DNA of 64,000 bases, from NCBI GenBank assembly GCA_002428485.1, contig DIWM01000014.1:20166-84165 (forward strand), in the 5' to 3' direction. The stretch comes from Deltaproteobacteria bacterium UBA6106 (GTDB lineage: Bacteria > Desulfobacterota > Syntrophorhabdia > Syntrophorhabdales > Syntrophorhabdaceae). Below the pieces are notes generated by a model that was not told the origin of the DNA, searched no databases, and saw nothing but the letters and a program-made list of their open reading frames with translations. Below, piece by piece: positions 48,076 to 57,377 of the stretch. Within the stretch, counting starts at the first letter, position 1. Each line of letters opens with the position of its first letter. The translations under genes and the position numbers were made by a program.

Positions 48076-48432
48076 TTATTTCCCCTTCTTCACCATCTCA
48101 ATATCCACTTCGCCGCCGAATTCTGCCGCGAGGTCGTCCTGGAGCTTATCAAAATCATCCTGCTTCTCCAGTTCGATAACAAGCTCCCTGTCGTCGAGGA
48201 CCTTCAGCTTACCATATTTCTTTACCATATCGGCAACTTTAACGGGATCGGTCGTTACCCACCCTTTCATCCGTTTGACGAGCTCTTCGCCATTGAATGA
48301 TCGCTCTATGGTAAGGTCAACCTTCCTTCTTTTCGCCTCCCACCCCACGAGCGCCGGCTGCGCTACTATGGGCGTCACCGGGTCGTGCATGGCAGCGCAC
48401 GTAAACCATAACTTTGCCCTGATCATCTGCAT
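48076..48432 (-). CDS. Conserved-looking hypothetical protein, 118 aa
   Basis: The product is charged and cytoplasmic-looking, with WEAKRRKVDLTIERSFNGEEL, then a helical, Lys/Asp-rich half ending EMVKKGK. I see no motif or family. It has an independent position between lepA (same strand) and a divergent exported protein. Confidence 0.6.
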   Translation of the reverse strand: MQMIRAKLWFTCAAMHDPVTPIVAQPALVGWEAKRRKVDLTIERSFNGEELVKRMKGWVTTDPVKVADMVKKYGKLKVLDDRELVIELEKQDDFDKLQDDLAAEFGGEVDIEMVKKGK

Positions 48433-48599
48433 CGCTCCTTCTATAATATTTTACACTTAAATTAATGGTTTACACGCCTAAAGTCAAGTGCCGATAGCGC
48501 CCCCTACGGCGGTCCCCTACGGCGGAAGCTTCAGCGCTTGTAAAAAGTTTGTTTTCAGTATAATCTGATTAATAAGGCTTTCCTGAGCAAGCGGGATCA

Positions 48600-49109
48600 A
48601 TGATGAATATTCAAAGGCAACACCTGATTTTCGCAGCGCTGCTCGCGTGCCTGCTTTCTCTTGTTTCCCTTCCGGCATACCTTTGTTCCCAGGACATTCA
48701 GCCTGCACCACTGCCGCCCTTATCCGGCGCTGCACCTGGTGGAGCATATCAAAAAAACGGAATAGAAGATTCCCTCGCCCGGTTCAATGGCTGTGCCTGG
48801 TACAAAACCCCGGGTAATCCATACGCTGACGTATACCTCGAGCTAAAAGACGGGACCCTGATACTTTATGAATACCTTAAAAATGAATCCTACTGTTCAA
48901 TCACCTTCAGTACATGTTTTACCCAGCATGAGATCTGGCGTACGAAGGTGACGGGATGGGATATGATATTGCCCAGCCGGCCCGGAAATGTATACCGGAT
49001 TGTAATGGACAGGCATGGTGAAACGATCACAATGCACGGCGTGGACAATGCCGGCAGGGATTACGTGATGGGCATATTCGTCAGGCTTTTTTGTTCAGGC
49101 AACATCTGA
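48600..49109 (+). CDS. Exported protein of unknown function
   Basis: The 169-residue protein has a signal peptide (hydrophobic LIFAALLACLLSLVSLPAYL, about residues 8-28, possible cleavage near Ala-Tyr-Leu-Cys). Four further cysteines (FNGCAW, SYCSI, STCFT, LFCSG) suggest disulfide bonds in the envelope. No family is recognised. The start is ATG 48600 or 48603. The 167 bp upstream hold a 13-bp direct repeat CCCCTACGGCGG near 48500 and 48513. Confidence 0.6.
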   Translation: MMNIQRQHLIFAALLACLLSLVSLPAYLCSQDIQPAPLPPLSGAAPGGAYQKNGIEDSLARFNGCAWYKTPGNPYADVYLELKDGTLILYEYLKNESYCSITFSTCFTQHEIWRTKVTGWDMILPSRPGNVYRIVMDRHGETITMHGVDNAGRDYVMGIFVRLFCSGNI

Positions 49110-49187
49110 TGCCCGGCCCCCTCTCTTTTTCCCCGTATGCCGCCAGGCGAGAAGCTCGTCGCGTTCGTCACCAACATCCCTCATTTC

Positions 49188-49646
49188 TCAGAAATATTTT
49201 GCCATTAATCTGTTTACCCATTCAGGCACCTTAGACGAATCAATTTTATCATATTGCGGGTAATAAGGTTTTATATCGAGCACCGGCGTGTCGTTTACTG
49301 CATCCAACCCCTGTACTTCAATGTAATCATCTCCAGCGTTGAGTATTTTTACAGCAGTAACTCCGATAGGATTAGGCCGGTCTTTTGCCCTTTGGGAAAA
49401 TATTCCTACCTTGGGCATGCTGTCCAGTCCTTGCGGCCGCCGCTGAAGATGTTTTTCTTTTTCGTATTTAGCCTGATGAAGATAGGTAATAATAATTGCG
49501 TGTGAAAAATTCCCAAGGCCGGATAGCGCCCCGACATATTCGGGGTGCAACAAAACACGTGAAATTACCTGGCCCCAATTTTCGTCGGTTTGTTCAGTCA
49601 CCGGGGATGATACGAATCCGATGGGTTTTAATGTTATTTCTTTCAT
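49188..49646 (-). CDS. trmO: tRNA (N6-threonylcarbamoyladenosine-37) methyltransferase family protein
   Basis: The 152-residue protein matches the TrmO/UPF0066 family: LKPIGFVSSP, the SAM-binding FSQRAKDRPNPIGVTAV and VQGLDAVNDTPVLDIKPY. TrmO methylates t6A37 of tRNAs decoding ACY. Length is the short bacterial-archaeal form. Standalone gene. Confidence 0.93.
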   Translation of the reverse strand: MKEITLKPIGFVSSPVTEQTDENWGQVISRVLLHPEYVGALSGLGNFSHAIIITYLHQAKYEKEKHLQRRPQGLDSMPKVGIFSQRAKDRPNPIGVTAVKILNAGDDYIEVQGLDAVNDTPVLDIKPYYPQYDKIDSSKVPEWVNRLMAKYF

Positions 49647-49745
49647 ATTTTTTTCTTACATAACGAGCCTGCCGAAAAAGTCTCCAATAAAATGTGCCTT
49701 CGAAACCGGGTTTTTCTAGCGGTCGGCTGAAACGACTTGTTCGCT

Positions 49746-50003
49746 TTAGCGATAAATGTCTTTCCGATGCCCGGCCCTCACTATCCACACGGTGAGCTCT
49801 CTGTCCTGAATAGAGTAGACAATACGATAGTGTCCTTGCCGAATCCTGTATCTTTCTTGACCGGTCAGCTTTTCACTACCTGATGGCCTTGGATTCTCGC
49901 TGAGGCTCTTAATCCGCTGAAGAATTTTCTTTACATCGGTTCTTGGTATAGCGGCCAAATCCTTCTCAATGGATTCACGGAAATATATTCTATATTCGGC
50001 CAT
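49746..50003 (-). CDS. RelE/ParE-family toxin
   Basis: The 85-residue protein has the RelE pattern YRIYFRESIEKDLAAIP, KLTGQERYRIRQGHYRIVYSI and VWIVRAGHRKDIY with the C-terminal catalytic-site Arg/His/Tyr pattern of mRNA interferases. It overlaps the end of the antitoxin gene by 14 bases. Confidence 0.9.
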   Translation of the reverse strand: MAEYRIYFRESIEKDLAAIPRTDVKKILQRIKSLSENPRPSGSEKLTGQERYRIRQGHYRIVYSIQDRELTVWIVRAGHRKDIYR

Positions 50004-50223
50004 CTTTTTTCAGCCTTTTGACCATTTCGTCGTAGCTGACCAAAGGCTCCCTGGCCCTTTCTTCAAAGGCAGCGATATCCACTGCGTCTTCAGCAATGGC
50101 TTCTCTCACAGCATTGTTGACCAACTCCGATACAGATACAGATGTCTCAACTGCTTTTAATCGTAATGCCTTACGCAGATCCGGGTCTAAATATATAGTT
50201 GCCCGTCTTGTTGCTGTTGCCAT
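49990..50223 (-). CDS. Ribbon-helix-helix antitoxin
   Basis: The 77-residue protein begins with a CopG/RHH domain (RRATIYLDPDLRKALRLKA, then SVSELVNNAVREAI) and ends with a toxin-binding tail. It binds DNA and neutralises the RelE-like toxin encoded 3'. A good promoter lies just ahead of it. Confidence 0.9.
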   Translation of the reverse strand: MATATRRATIYLDPDLRKALRLKAVETSVSVSELVNNAVREAIAEDAVDIAAFEERAREPLVSYDEMVKRLKKDGRI

Positions 50224-50249
50224 GACGTCACCTCCATAGTAGCTAAGTC

Positions 50250-50278
50250 ACTATAACACCATAACTACATAACGTCAA
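50250..50278 (-). promoter_or_regulatory. Promoter of RHH-RelE pair
   Basis: On the minus strand TTGACG, 17 bp, TATAGT, 27 bases before the antitoxin start. TAGTTAT and GTAGCTA-like half sites in and near the spacer could be RHH operator sites. Confidence 0.65.
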
Positions 50279-50353
50279 GATACATTTCTTAATTCACAGC
50301 GAACGCGATGCTCACCGGCGTGGCGCGGATTCCTGTACTGGCTTGTCCGGCCA

Positions 50354-50689
50354 TCAAAAAATACACGCATCGAGTATTGACAGTACCTCGTCTATCACCT
50401 CATCAGATGCTTTTCCGATAAACTTGGCCTTGCGTGATTGGTAATCTATGGATTTAACCTGCTCAACCATGACAAAACCTTTTGTGTGTGGATCGTTTGC
50501 TATTGCTACATGAAAAGGGTATCGACGGTCCGTTGTGGTGAGAGAGCACACCATTGCCAGCCCTGTTCGTTGGTTAAACAGGGTATTGCTCACGACAAGC
50601 GCGGGACGGCGACCCTTCTGCTCGTGGCCGGACTGCGGATCAAAGGTTACGGCGACAAAATCTCCCTTTTTTGGAATGTAGGGTTTCAT
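50354..50689 (-). CDS. mazF: MazF-family mRNA interferase toxin
   Basis: The 111-residue protein has MazF landmarks: PKKGDFVAVTFDP, QKGRRPALVVSN with the catalytic Arg, TGLAMVCSLTTTDR, VMVEQVKSID and a final SILDACIF. It cleaves single-stranded RNA. It starts directly after the mazE stop codon. Confidence 0.94.
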   Translation of the reverse strand: MKPYIPKKGDFVAVTFDPQSGHEQKGRRPALVVSNTLFNQRTGLAMVCSLTTTDRRYPFHVAIANDPHTKGFVMVEQVKSIDYQSRKAKFIGKASDEVIDEVLSILDACIF

Positions 50690-50938
50690 TTACCACACTT
50701 CCTTGCCAGGCGGCTTGCCCCAATCCATTTCTTCAGAGCGATAGTTTTGGGGTATGCGTGACACCAGTTCCTGCAAACTCACTTTGCCGCGAATACGCCT
50801 CGCCGGGGTGATAACAATCATGCCGTCTCGCGCGACCACATCGACGTCGTCCCCAACGGCAATACATGCGTCCTCAAGGACCTGCCTTGCAACGCGCAGC
50901 CCCTGGCTGTTTCCCCACTTCTGAATTCTTGTAATCAT
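50690..50938 (-). CDS. mazE: MazE-family antitoxin
   Basis: The 82-residue AbrB/MazE protein has the swapped-hairpin start ITRIQKWGNSQGLRV and VDVVARDGMIVITPA, then an acidic-to-hydrophobic tail that binds MazF. The ribosome site AGGAGG overlaps the operator palindrome. Confidence 0.94.
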   Translation of the reverse strand: MITRIQKWGNSQGLRVARQVLEDACIAVGDDVDVVARDGMIVITPARRIRGKVSLQELVSRIPQNYRSEEMDWGKPPGKEVW

Positions 50939-50948
50939 ATCTACACCT

Positions 50949-50979
50949 CCTGTGGGCTATCCAAAGTATAGCCCACAGG
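50949..50979. promoter_or_regulatory. Operator of mazEF
   Basis: CCTGTGGGCTAT (50949-50960) and ATAGCCCACAGG (50968-50979) form a perfect 12-bp inverted repeat with a 7-bp centre holding TATACT on the minus strand. It covers the -10 region and the start of the ribosome site, typical of autorepression by MazEF. Confidence 0.75.
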
Positions 50980-51198
50980 AAAACCTATGTCAACTAAGAT
51001 TATGGCCGAACACCATGATGAACCACGACTACAAAGAGTCGGCTCCATCAAGTTGTTGGGAAGTTCTTTTCTACCTCATCCTCTCAGATTTCAACATCTC
51101 AAGAGCGTCCCCTTCACCCTTCACCCCCTATGAGAAATTAATAATTTAATGGGCGTCCCTAATCCCCTGCTAATCCCCTGTTTCGGGTTCTTGCTGTT

Positions 51199-51232
51199 GC
51201 TATGAGCCATGAGCTATGAACTATGAGCTGCT
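51199..51232. repeat. CTATGAGC heptamer tract
   Basis: CTATGAG CCATGAG CTATGAA CTATGAG at 7-bp steps. Just before, CTAATCCCCTG occurs twice (about 51157-51181). These and the mazEF operator are the only structure I see in 50939-51303. Confidence 0.7.
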
Positions 51233-51303
51233 TTCTGATCTACTGTATGTCGAAAATATTGGTAAAAACGGCTTAATCTATGGTATAGAGATGTTGCGTT
51301 ATC

Positions 51304-52171
<868 letters not shown>

Positions 52172-52176
<5 letters not shown>

Positions 52177-52315
52177 AACGTGAAAAGTGAAACGTGAAAA
52201 GTTAGACAAACCAACATTGCATAACACAATTTCTCAACGCCGATACTTCGAAGCCCGGCGACCTGCAAGCAGTCACTCCGAACTCCGAACTCCGAACTCC
52301 GAACTCGCACCGCGA
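52172..52315. repeat. GTGAAAC and CTCCGAA heptamer tract between glyQ and glyS
   Basis: GTGAAAC GTGAAAA GTGAAAC GTGAAAA words at 52173-52201 and CTCCGAA repeated four times at 52276-52306. No hairpin terminator is visible, so the tract lies within a probable glyQS transcript. Confidence 0.75.
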
Positions 52316-52323
52316 GGTGCGAT

Positions 52324-54396
52324 ATGAAAACACTGCTATTAGAGATCGGCACCGAAGAGATACCGGCACGGTTCACTGAACCGGAGAAAGAGGGGCTCCT
52401 CAGGCTTCTCCGGGACGGTCTCACATCTGCCAGGTTGTCCTTCGGGGACATCAACATCCAGACGACGCCGCGGCGTATCGCAGCCATCGTGGCGGACGTT
52501 GCAGAGAAACAGGAAGAAACTACCACCATAAAATTCGGCCCACCGTTGAACAGGGCCTATGATGAATCGGGCAGCCCCACGAAGGCAGCCACGGGCTTCG
52601 CGAAATCACAGGGCGTCGCAGTAGAGGATATGAAAAGAGGCGTCAAGGACGGCGTGGAGTTCATCACCGTTGAAAAACTCGAGACGGGGAAGCAGGCCAT
52701 CGAGATACTCCCTGACCTCCTCCAGGATATCATCGCAAAGATCCCCTTTCAGAAGAAGATGCGCTGGGGCACAGAGAGCTTTGAATTTGCCAGGCCAATA
52801 CAGTGGCTCGTAGCCCTCTTCGGAGATCGGCCCCTGCAGCTCTCTGTCGCGGACGTGAAAAGCGGTACCGTTACCTACGGCCACAGGTTCCTCTCAAACG
52901 GACCCATTGAGATCAAAGACCCTTCAGAGTATTTTGACAAACTGAAGGCCGGCTATATCATCGTCAACGAAGCAGAGAGGATGAAGACGATCCTCGAGGG
53001 CATCGACAGGATCGAGAAAGAGACAAACGGCAGGGCGATACGCGACGAGGAGTTGATCAGGGAGATCCTTTATATTACCGAATACCCTTACCCGCTGCGG
53101 GGCAGCTTCGATGAAGCATTTCTTGACATCCCGAAGGAAGTGCTCGTCAATGTCATGAAGAGCCACCAGCGCTATATCCCCATTGAACAGAAAGACGGCA
53201 GGCTCATGCCCTATTTCATCTTCTTCGCCAACACGGTCCCCAAAGAGGATGCGAACGTAATCAGGGGCAACGAAAAGGTGCTGCGGGCGAGGCTCGCCGA
53301 CGCGCAGTTCTTCTTCGAGGAAGATATGAAGGTGAGTCTCCTCGATAGATACGAGCGCCTCTCCTCCATCGTATTCCACGTAAAGCTGGGGACGCTGAAG
53401 GAAAAGACCGAAAGGGTCATGGCTATTGCGCGTCACATCTGTGCATCGTTGAACGCCGGGAGCGCAGACAAGATAGAGCGGGCTGCCAGGATCATGAAGG
53501 CAGACCTCCTCACCCACATGGTCGGGGAATTCCCTGAGCTGCAGGGCACCATGGGCAGGATTTATGCTTCTATCCAGGGCGAAGACAACGATGTCGCGCA
53601 GGCCATAGAAGAACATTACCTCCCGACAGGAGGGAACGGAAACCTTCCCGCAACAATACCCGGGGCAGTCGTCGGCATCGCCGACAAGATCGACTCTCTG
53701 GTATCCTTCTTCTCAGTCGGCATAACGCCGACCGGCAACCTGGACCCATTCGCCTTGCGAAGACAGTCGCTCGGTACCATCAAGATCGCCATCGACAAGG
53801 GTTTCCACATTCCTCTCGAAGACCTCATCAAGACCGCCTACGAAAACGGAAGGGGCATCGGCAAAAGACTCTCCTTCGAAGAGACGAAGACATCGCTTCT
53901 TGATTTCGTTGCCACGCGCTTCAAGTTCGCAATGATCGACGAGAACCACAACCAGGATTTTGTGGAGAGCGTTCTTCCTTTTGTGGCTCGAGACATCTAT
54001 GACGGGTACCTCAGGCTCATCGCCCTTGAGACCCAGAGATCCATAGCGGACTTTGAAAGGCTCATGGTGGGATTCAGGCGCGTCTACAATATCACAAAGC
54101 AGCTAAGCGGCGGGATAAAGGCCGATCCGCATCTTTTCAGCCTGGAGGAAGAGGAAGCGCTCCACAGCCTCTACGAATCAAAGAAAGACGAGTTCTTTGC
54201 CCTCATGGATCATAGGGAATATGACGGTTCTCTTTCAGTGCTGGTAGGTTTCAAGGAGACCATCGACAATTTCTTTGACAAGGTCTTTGTCATGGATAAG
54301 GATGAGTCGGTCAGGGATAACCGGCTGGCGCTCCTTAAGACCATAAAAGATATGTTCTTAACATTTGCAGATTTTTCCAAAATCCGGATCGAATGA
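52324..54396 (+). CDS. glyS: Glycyl-tRNA synthetase beta subunit
   Basis: The 690-residue protein has the GlyS start LLLEIGTEEIPARF, central GTLKEKTERV and LRRQSLGTIKIAID and a C-terminal anticodon-binding region. The beta subunit binds tRNA. It ends 10 bases before the ppdK start and may be co-transcribed with it. Confidence 0.97.
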   Translation: MKTLLLEIGTEEIPARFTEPEKEGLLRLLRDGLTSARLSFGDINIQTTPRRIAAIVADVAEKQEETTTIKFGPPLNRAYDESGSPTKAATGFAKSQGVAVEDMKRGVKDGVEFITVEKLETGKQAIEILPDLLQDIIAKIPFQKKMRWGTESFEFARPIQWLVALFGDRPLQLSVADVKSGTVTYGHRFLSNGPIEIKDPSEYFDKLKAGYIIVNEAERMKTILEGIDRIEKETNGRAIRDEELIREILYITEYPYPLRGSFDEAFLDIPKEVLVNVMKSHQRYIPIEQKDGRLMPYFIFFANTVPKEDANVIRGNEKVLRARLADAQFFFEEDMKVSLLDRYERLSSIVFHVKLGTLKEKTERVMAIARHICASLNAGSADKIERAARIMKADLLTHMVGEFPELQGTMGRIYASIQGEDNDVAQAIEEHYLPTGGNGNLPATIPGAVVGIADKIDSLVSFFSVGITPTGNLDPFALRRQSLGTIKIAIDKGFHIPLEDLIKTAYENGRGIGKRLSFEETKTSLLDFVATRFKFAMIDENHNQDFVESVLPFVARDIYDGYLRLIALETQRSIADFERLMVGFRRVYNITKQLSGGIKADPHLFSLEEEEALHSLYESKKDEFFALMDHREYDGSLSVLVGFKETIDNFFDKVFVMDKDESVRDNRLALLKTIKDMFLTFADFSKIRIE

Positions 54397-54406
54397 GGAG
54401 GGTAAG

Positions 54407-57163
54407 ATGGGAAAAACAAAATATGTATACTTCTTTGGCGGCAAGAAGGCGGAAGGCAGCGCCGGATTAAAGAATTTGCTCGGCGGCAAAGGTTCAGGGC
54501 TCGCAGATATGGTCAACCTCGGCATCCCGGTCCCTCCGGGCTTTACCATCACAACAGAGGTATGCACGCTTTTCTATGAGAACGGGATGAAATACCCGGC
54601 AGGCCTGAAGGAAGAGGTCATAGAGAACGTTAAAAAGGTCGAGGCGATCATGGGCGCGAAGTTCGGCGACCCTGCCAACCCCCTTCTCTTCTCGGTGCGC
54701 TCCGGCGCGCGGGTAAGCATGCCCGGCATGATGGACACGGTCCTCAACCTCGGGCTCAACGAAAAAACAGTAGAAGGTCTTGTGAGGCTGACAAAAAACG
54801 AGCGCTTTGCATACGACTGCTACCGCCGCTTCGTCCAGATGTACGGTGATGTTGTCCTTGGATTGAAACCGGTAAACAAAGAGGAACAGGACCCCTTTGA
54901 GGTGATCATCGAGGAAAAGAAAAAAGAAAGAAAGATCAAATTCGATACAGAACTGACCGTTAATGACCTTCAGGACCTGGTCAAACGTTTCAAGGCAGCG
55001 ATCAGGAAGAGACTCGGCGCCACATTCCCGGAAGACCCCTACGAACAGTTGTGGGGTTCGATCGGCGCTGTCTTCCAGTCGTGGAATAACGACAGGGCCA
55101 TTGCGTACCGCGAACTGAACAATATCCCCGGGGACTGGGGCACGGCGGTCAATGTCCAGTGTATGGTATTCGGGAACATGGGCGAGGACTGCGGAACGGG
55201 CGTTGCCTTCACGAGGAATCCCGCAACAGGGGAAAATGCCTTTTACGGCGAATACCTCCTCAACGCCCAGGGCGAGGATGTCGTGGCAGGGATCAGGACG
55301 CCGCTGCCCATCAACAAAAAGCAGAAGACCGACAAAGCGGTCAGGTCTCTTGAAGAGGTCTGGCCTAATATCTACGACGAGATAATCAGGATCAGGGGAA
55401 CCCTGGAAAAGAATTACAGGGACATGCAGGACGTAGAATTTACCATACAGAATAAGAAGCTCTGGATGCTCCAGACAAGGAACGGAAAGAGGACGGCATT
55501 CGCTGCCTTCAAGATCGCCGTCGATATGGTGAAGGAAGGCCTCATCAGCAAAGAGGACGCCCTCATGAGGATCGAACCGGAACAGCTTAATCAGCTTTTA
55601 CGTCCCATCTTCGACCCGAAGGAGAAGGACAAAGCGATCAAGGCAGGCAACCTGATGACCAGGGGGCTCAATGCCGGTCCCGGCGCCGCAACCGGGAAGG
55701 TCGTCTACAACGCGGAGGATGCGGAGAGCTGGGCCGGACGCGGTGAACAGGTGATCCTTGTAAGGATTGAGACATCGCCGGAGGATATCCGCGGGATGAA
55801 CGCCGCACAGGGCATCCTTACCTCCCGGGGCGGCATGACGAGCCACGCTGCGCTTGTCGCGCGGCAGATGGGAAAGGTCTGCGTGGCGGGATGCGGCGAC
55901 CTCGACATCGACTATAAGAAGAAGACGATCAAGGTAAAGGGCAAGACGATCAAGGAAGGCGGGTATATCTCCATTGACGGGACCACCGGTGAGGTCTTCG
56001 CAGGGGAGATGAAGACGATACCCTCGGAGATCCTGAGGGTCCTCATCGACAAGACGCTGAAGCCGGAAAAGTCAGAGATCTACAAGGACTTTGCCCTCCT
56101 CATGAAATGGGCAGACGAGTTCAGGAGGCTCGGGATCAGGACAAACGCCGACCAGCCGGACCAGGCCGCTGTCGCGGTCGGCTTCGGGGCAGAGGGGATA
56201 GGGCTCTGCAGGACAGAGCACATGTTCTTTGAAGGGAACAGGATCGATGCCGTCCGTGAGATGATCATCGCCGACGACCTTGCCGGCAGGGTGAAGGCAC
56301 TGAAGAAGCTCCTCCCCATGCAGAAAAAGGACTTCGCGGGCATCTTCAAGGTAATGCGCGGGCTTCCCGTGACGATCCGCACCCTCGACCCTCCTTTGCA
56401 TGAGTTCCTCCCCCATACAGAAAAGGAGATGAGAGGCCTGGCAAAGAAAATGGGCATTACTTATGACAAGGTCCTCTCCAAGATCGAAAGCCTCCATGAG
56501 GCAAACCCGATGCTGGGCCACAGGGGCTGCAGGCTCGGGATCGTCTACCCGGAGATCACGGAGATGCAGGCGCGGGCCATCTTTGAGGCTGCCTGCGAGG
56601 TCAAGAAGAAGGGCATCGATGTAAAGCCCGAGGTCATGATACCGCTCGTCGGCACCGTCGCCGAGCTTGCCCTACAGAAGGCCGTTGTTGAGAAGGCAGC
56701 AAAAGAGGTCCTTGCAAAATACAAGGTATCCATCGACTACAAGATCGGGACGATGATAGAGATACCGAGGGCAGCCATCACTGCCGACGAGATAGCTCGG
56801 GAGGCGGAGTTCTTCTCCTTTGGGACAAACGACCTTACCCAGACGGCCCTCGGCATGAGCCGCGACGACGCGGGGAAGTTCCTCCGCTACTATGTCGAAC
56901 ACGAGATATATTCCTTCGATCCGTTCCAGAGGATCGATGAAGGCGGCGTGGGCAAGCTGATGCAGATAGGCGTAGACCTCGGAAGAAAGACGAGGAAGAA
57001 CCTGAAGATAGGCATCTGCGGTGAACACGGCGGCGAGCCGAATTCCGTTGAGTTCTGCCACAGGATAGGGCTCGATTACGTCAGCTGCTCACCATACAGG
57101 GTAACCGTTGCAAAACTCGCGGCAGCCAGGGCAGCGGTAAAAGAGAAGAGGGCAAAAAAATAG
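54407..57163 (+). CDS. ppdK: Pyruvate, phosphate dikinase
   Basis: The 918-residue protein has the ATP-grasp domain, the phosphohistidine region GGMTSHAALVARQMG near 472-486, the C-terminal PEP/pyruvate barrel with HRGCRLG, FGTNDLTQT and the catalytic Cys in GICGEHGGEP near 872. It interconverts pyruvate and phosphoenolpyruvate using ATP/AMP and phosphate; in anaerobes it runs in gluconeogenesis or to save energy. The start at 54407 follows GAGGAGGGTAAG. It sits directly after glyS. Confidence 0.97.
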   Translation: MGKTKYVYFFGGKKAEGSAGLKNLLGGKGSGLADMVNLGIPVPPGFTITTEVCTLFYENGMKYPAGLKEEVIENVKKVEAIMGAKFGDPANPLLFSVRSGARVSMPGMMDTVLNLGLNEKTVEGLVRLTKNERFAYDCYRRFVQMYGDVVLGLKPVNKEEQDPFEVIIEEKKKERKIKFDTELTVNDLQDLVKRFKAAIRKRLGATFPEDPYEQLWGSIGAVFQSWNNDRAIAYRELNNIPGDWGTAVNVQCMVFGNMGEDCGTGVAFTRNPATGENAFYGEYLLNAQGEDVVAGIRTPLPINKKQKTDKAVRSLEEVWPNIYDEIIRIRGTLEKNYRDMQDVEFTIQNKKLWMLQTRNGKRTAFAAFKIAVDMVKEGLISKEDALMRIEPEQLNQLLRPIFDPKEKDKAIKAGNLMTRGLNAGPGAATGKVVYNAEDAESWAGRGEQVILVRIETSPEDIRGMNAAQGILTSRGGMTSHAALVARQMGKVCVAGCGDLDIDYKKKTIKVKGKTIKEGGYISIDGTTGEVFAGEMKTIPSEILRVLIDKTLKPEKSEIYKDFALLMKWADEFRRLGIRTNADQPDQAAVAVGFGAEGIGLCRTEHMFFEGNRIDAVREMIIADDLAGRVKALKKLLPMQKKDFAGIFKVMRGLPVTIRTLDPPLHEFLPHTEKEMRGLAKKMGITYDKVLSKIESLHEANPMLGHRGCRLGIVYPEITEMQARAIFEAACEVKKKGIDVKPEVMIPLVGTVAELALQKAVVEKAAKEVLAKYKVSIDYKIGTMIEIPRAAITADEIAREAEFFSFGTNDLTQTALGMSRDDAGKFLRYYVEHEIYSFDPFQRIDEGGVGKLMQIGVDLGRKTRKNLKIGICGEHGGEPNSVEFCHRIGLDYVSCSPYRVTVAKLAAARAAVKEKRAKK

Positions 57164-57180
57164 GCCGGATATAAGAAACA

Positions 57181-57362
57181 GTATATCGTAGTTCGTATAT
57201 CGTATATAGTGAACTGCAAAAGAACCTGGAATATCCGTAGGACGAGAATTTTATGTCGTAAGGAGATGAACCGGAATTTACGACATACGATATACTGATC
57301 AGCTGACGGCAAAAACGAACCGGGTTATTGCTGTTGCCATGAGCTATGAACTATGAGCTGCT
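57181..57362. repeat. TCGTATA and CTATGAGC heptamer tract between convergent genes
   Basis: GTATATCGTAGTTCGTATAT at 57181, inverted ACGACATACGATATAC at 57279, and GCCATGAGCTATGAACT at 57337. They fill the 214-bp gap between ppdK and the convergent chemoreceptor gene. Confidence 0.7.
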
Positions 57363-57377
57363 TTTCTGCTGAATGTC

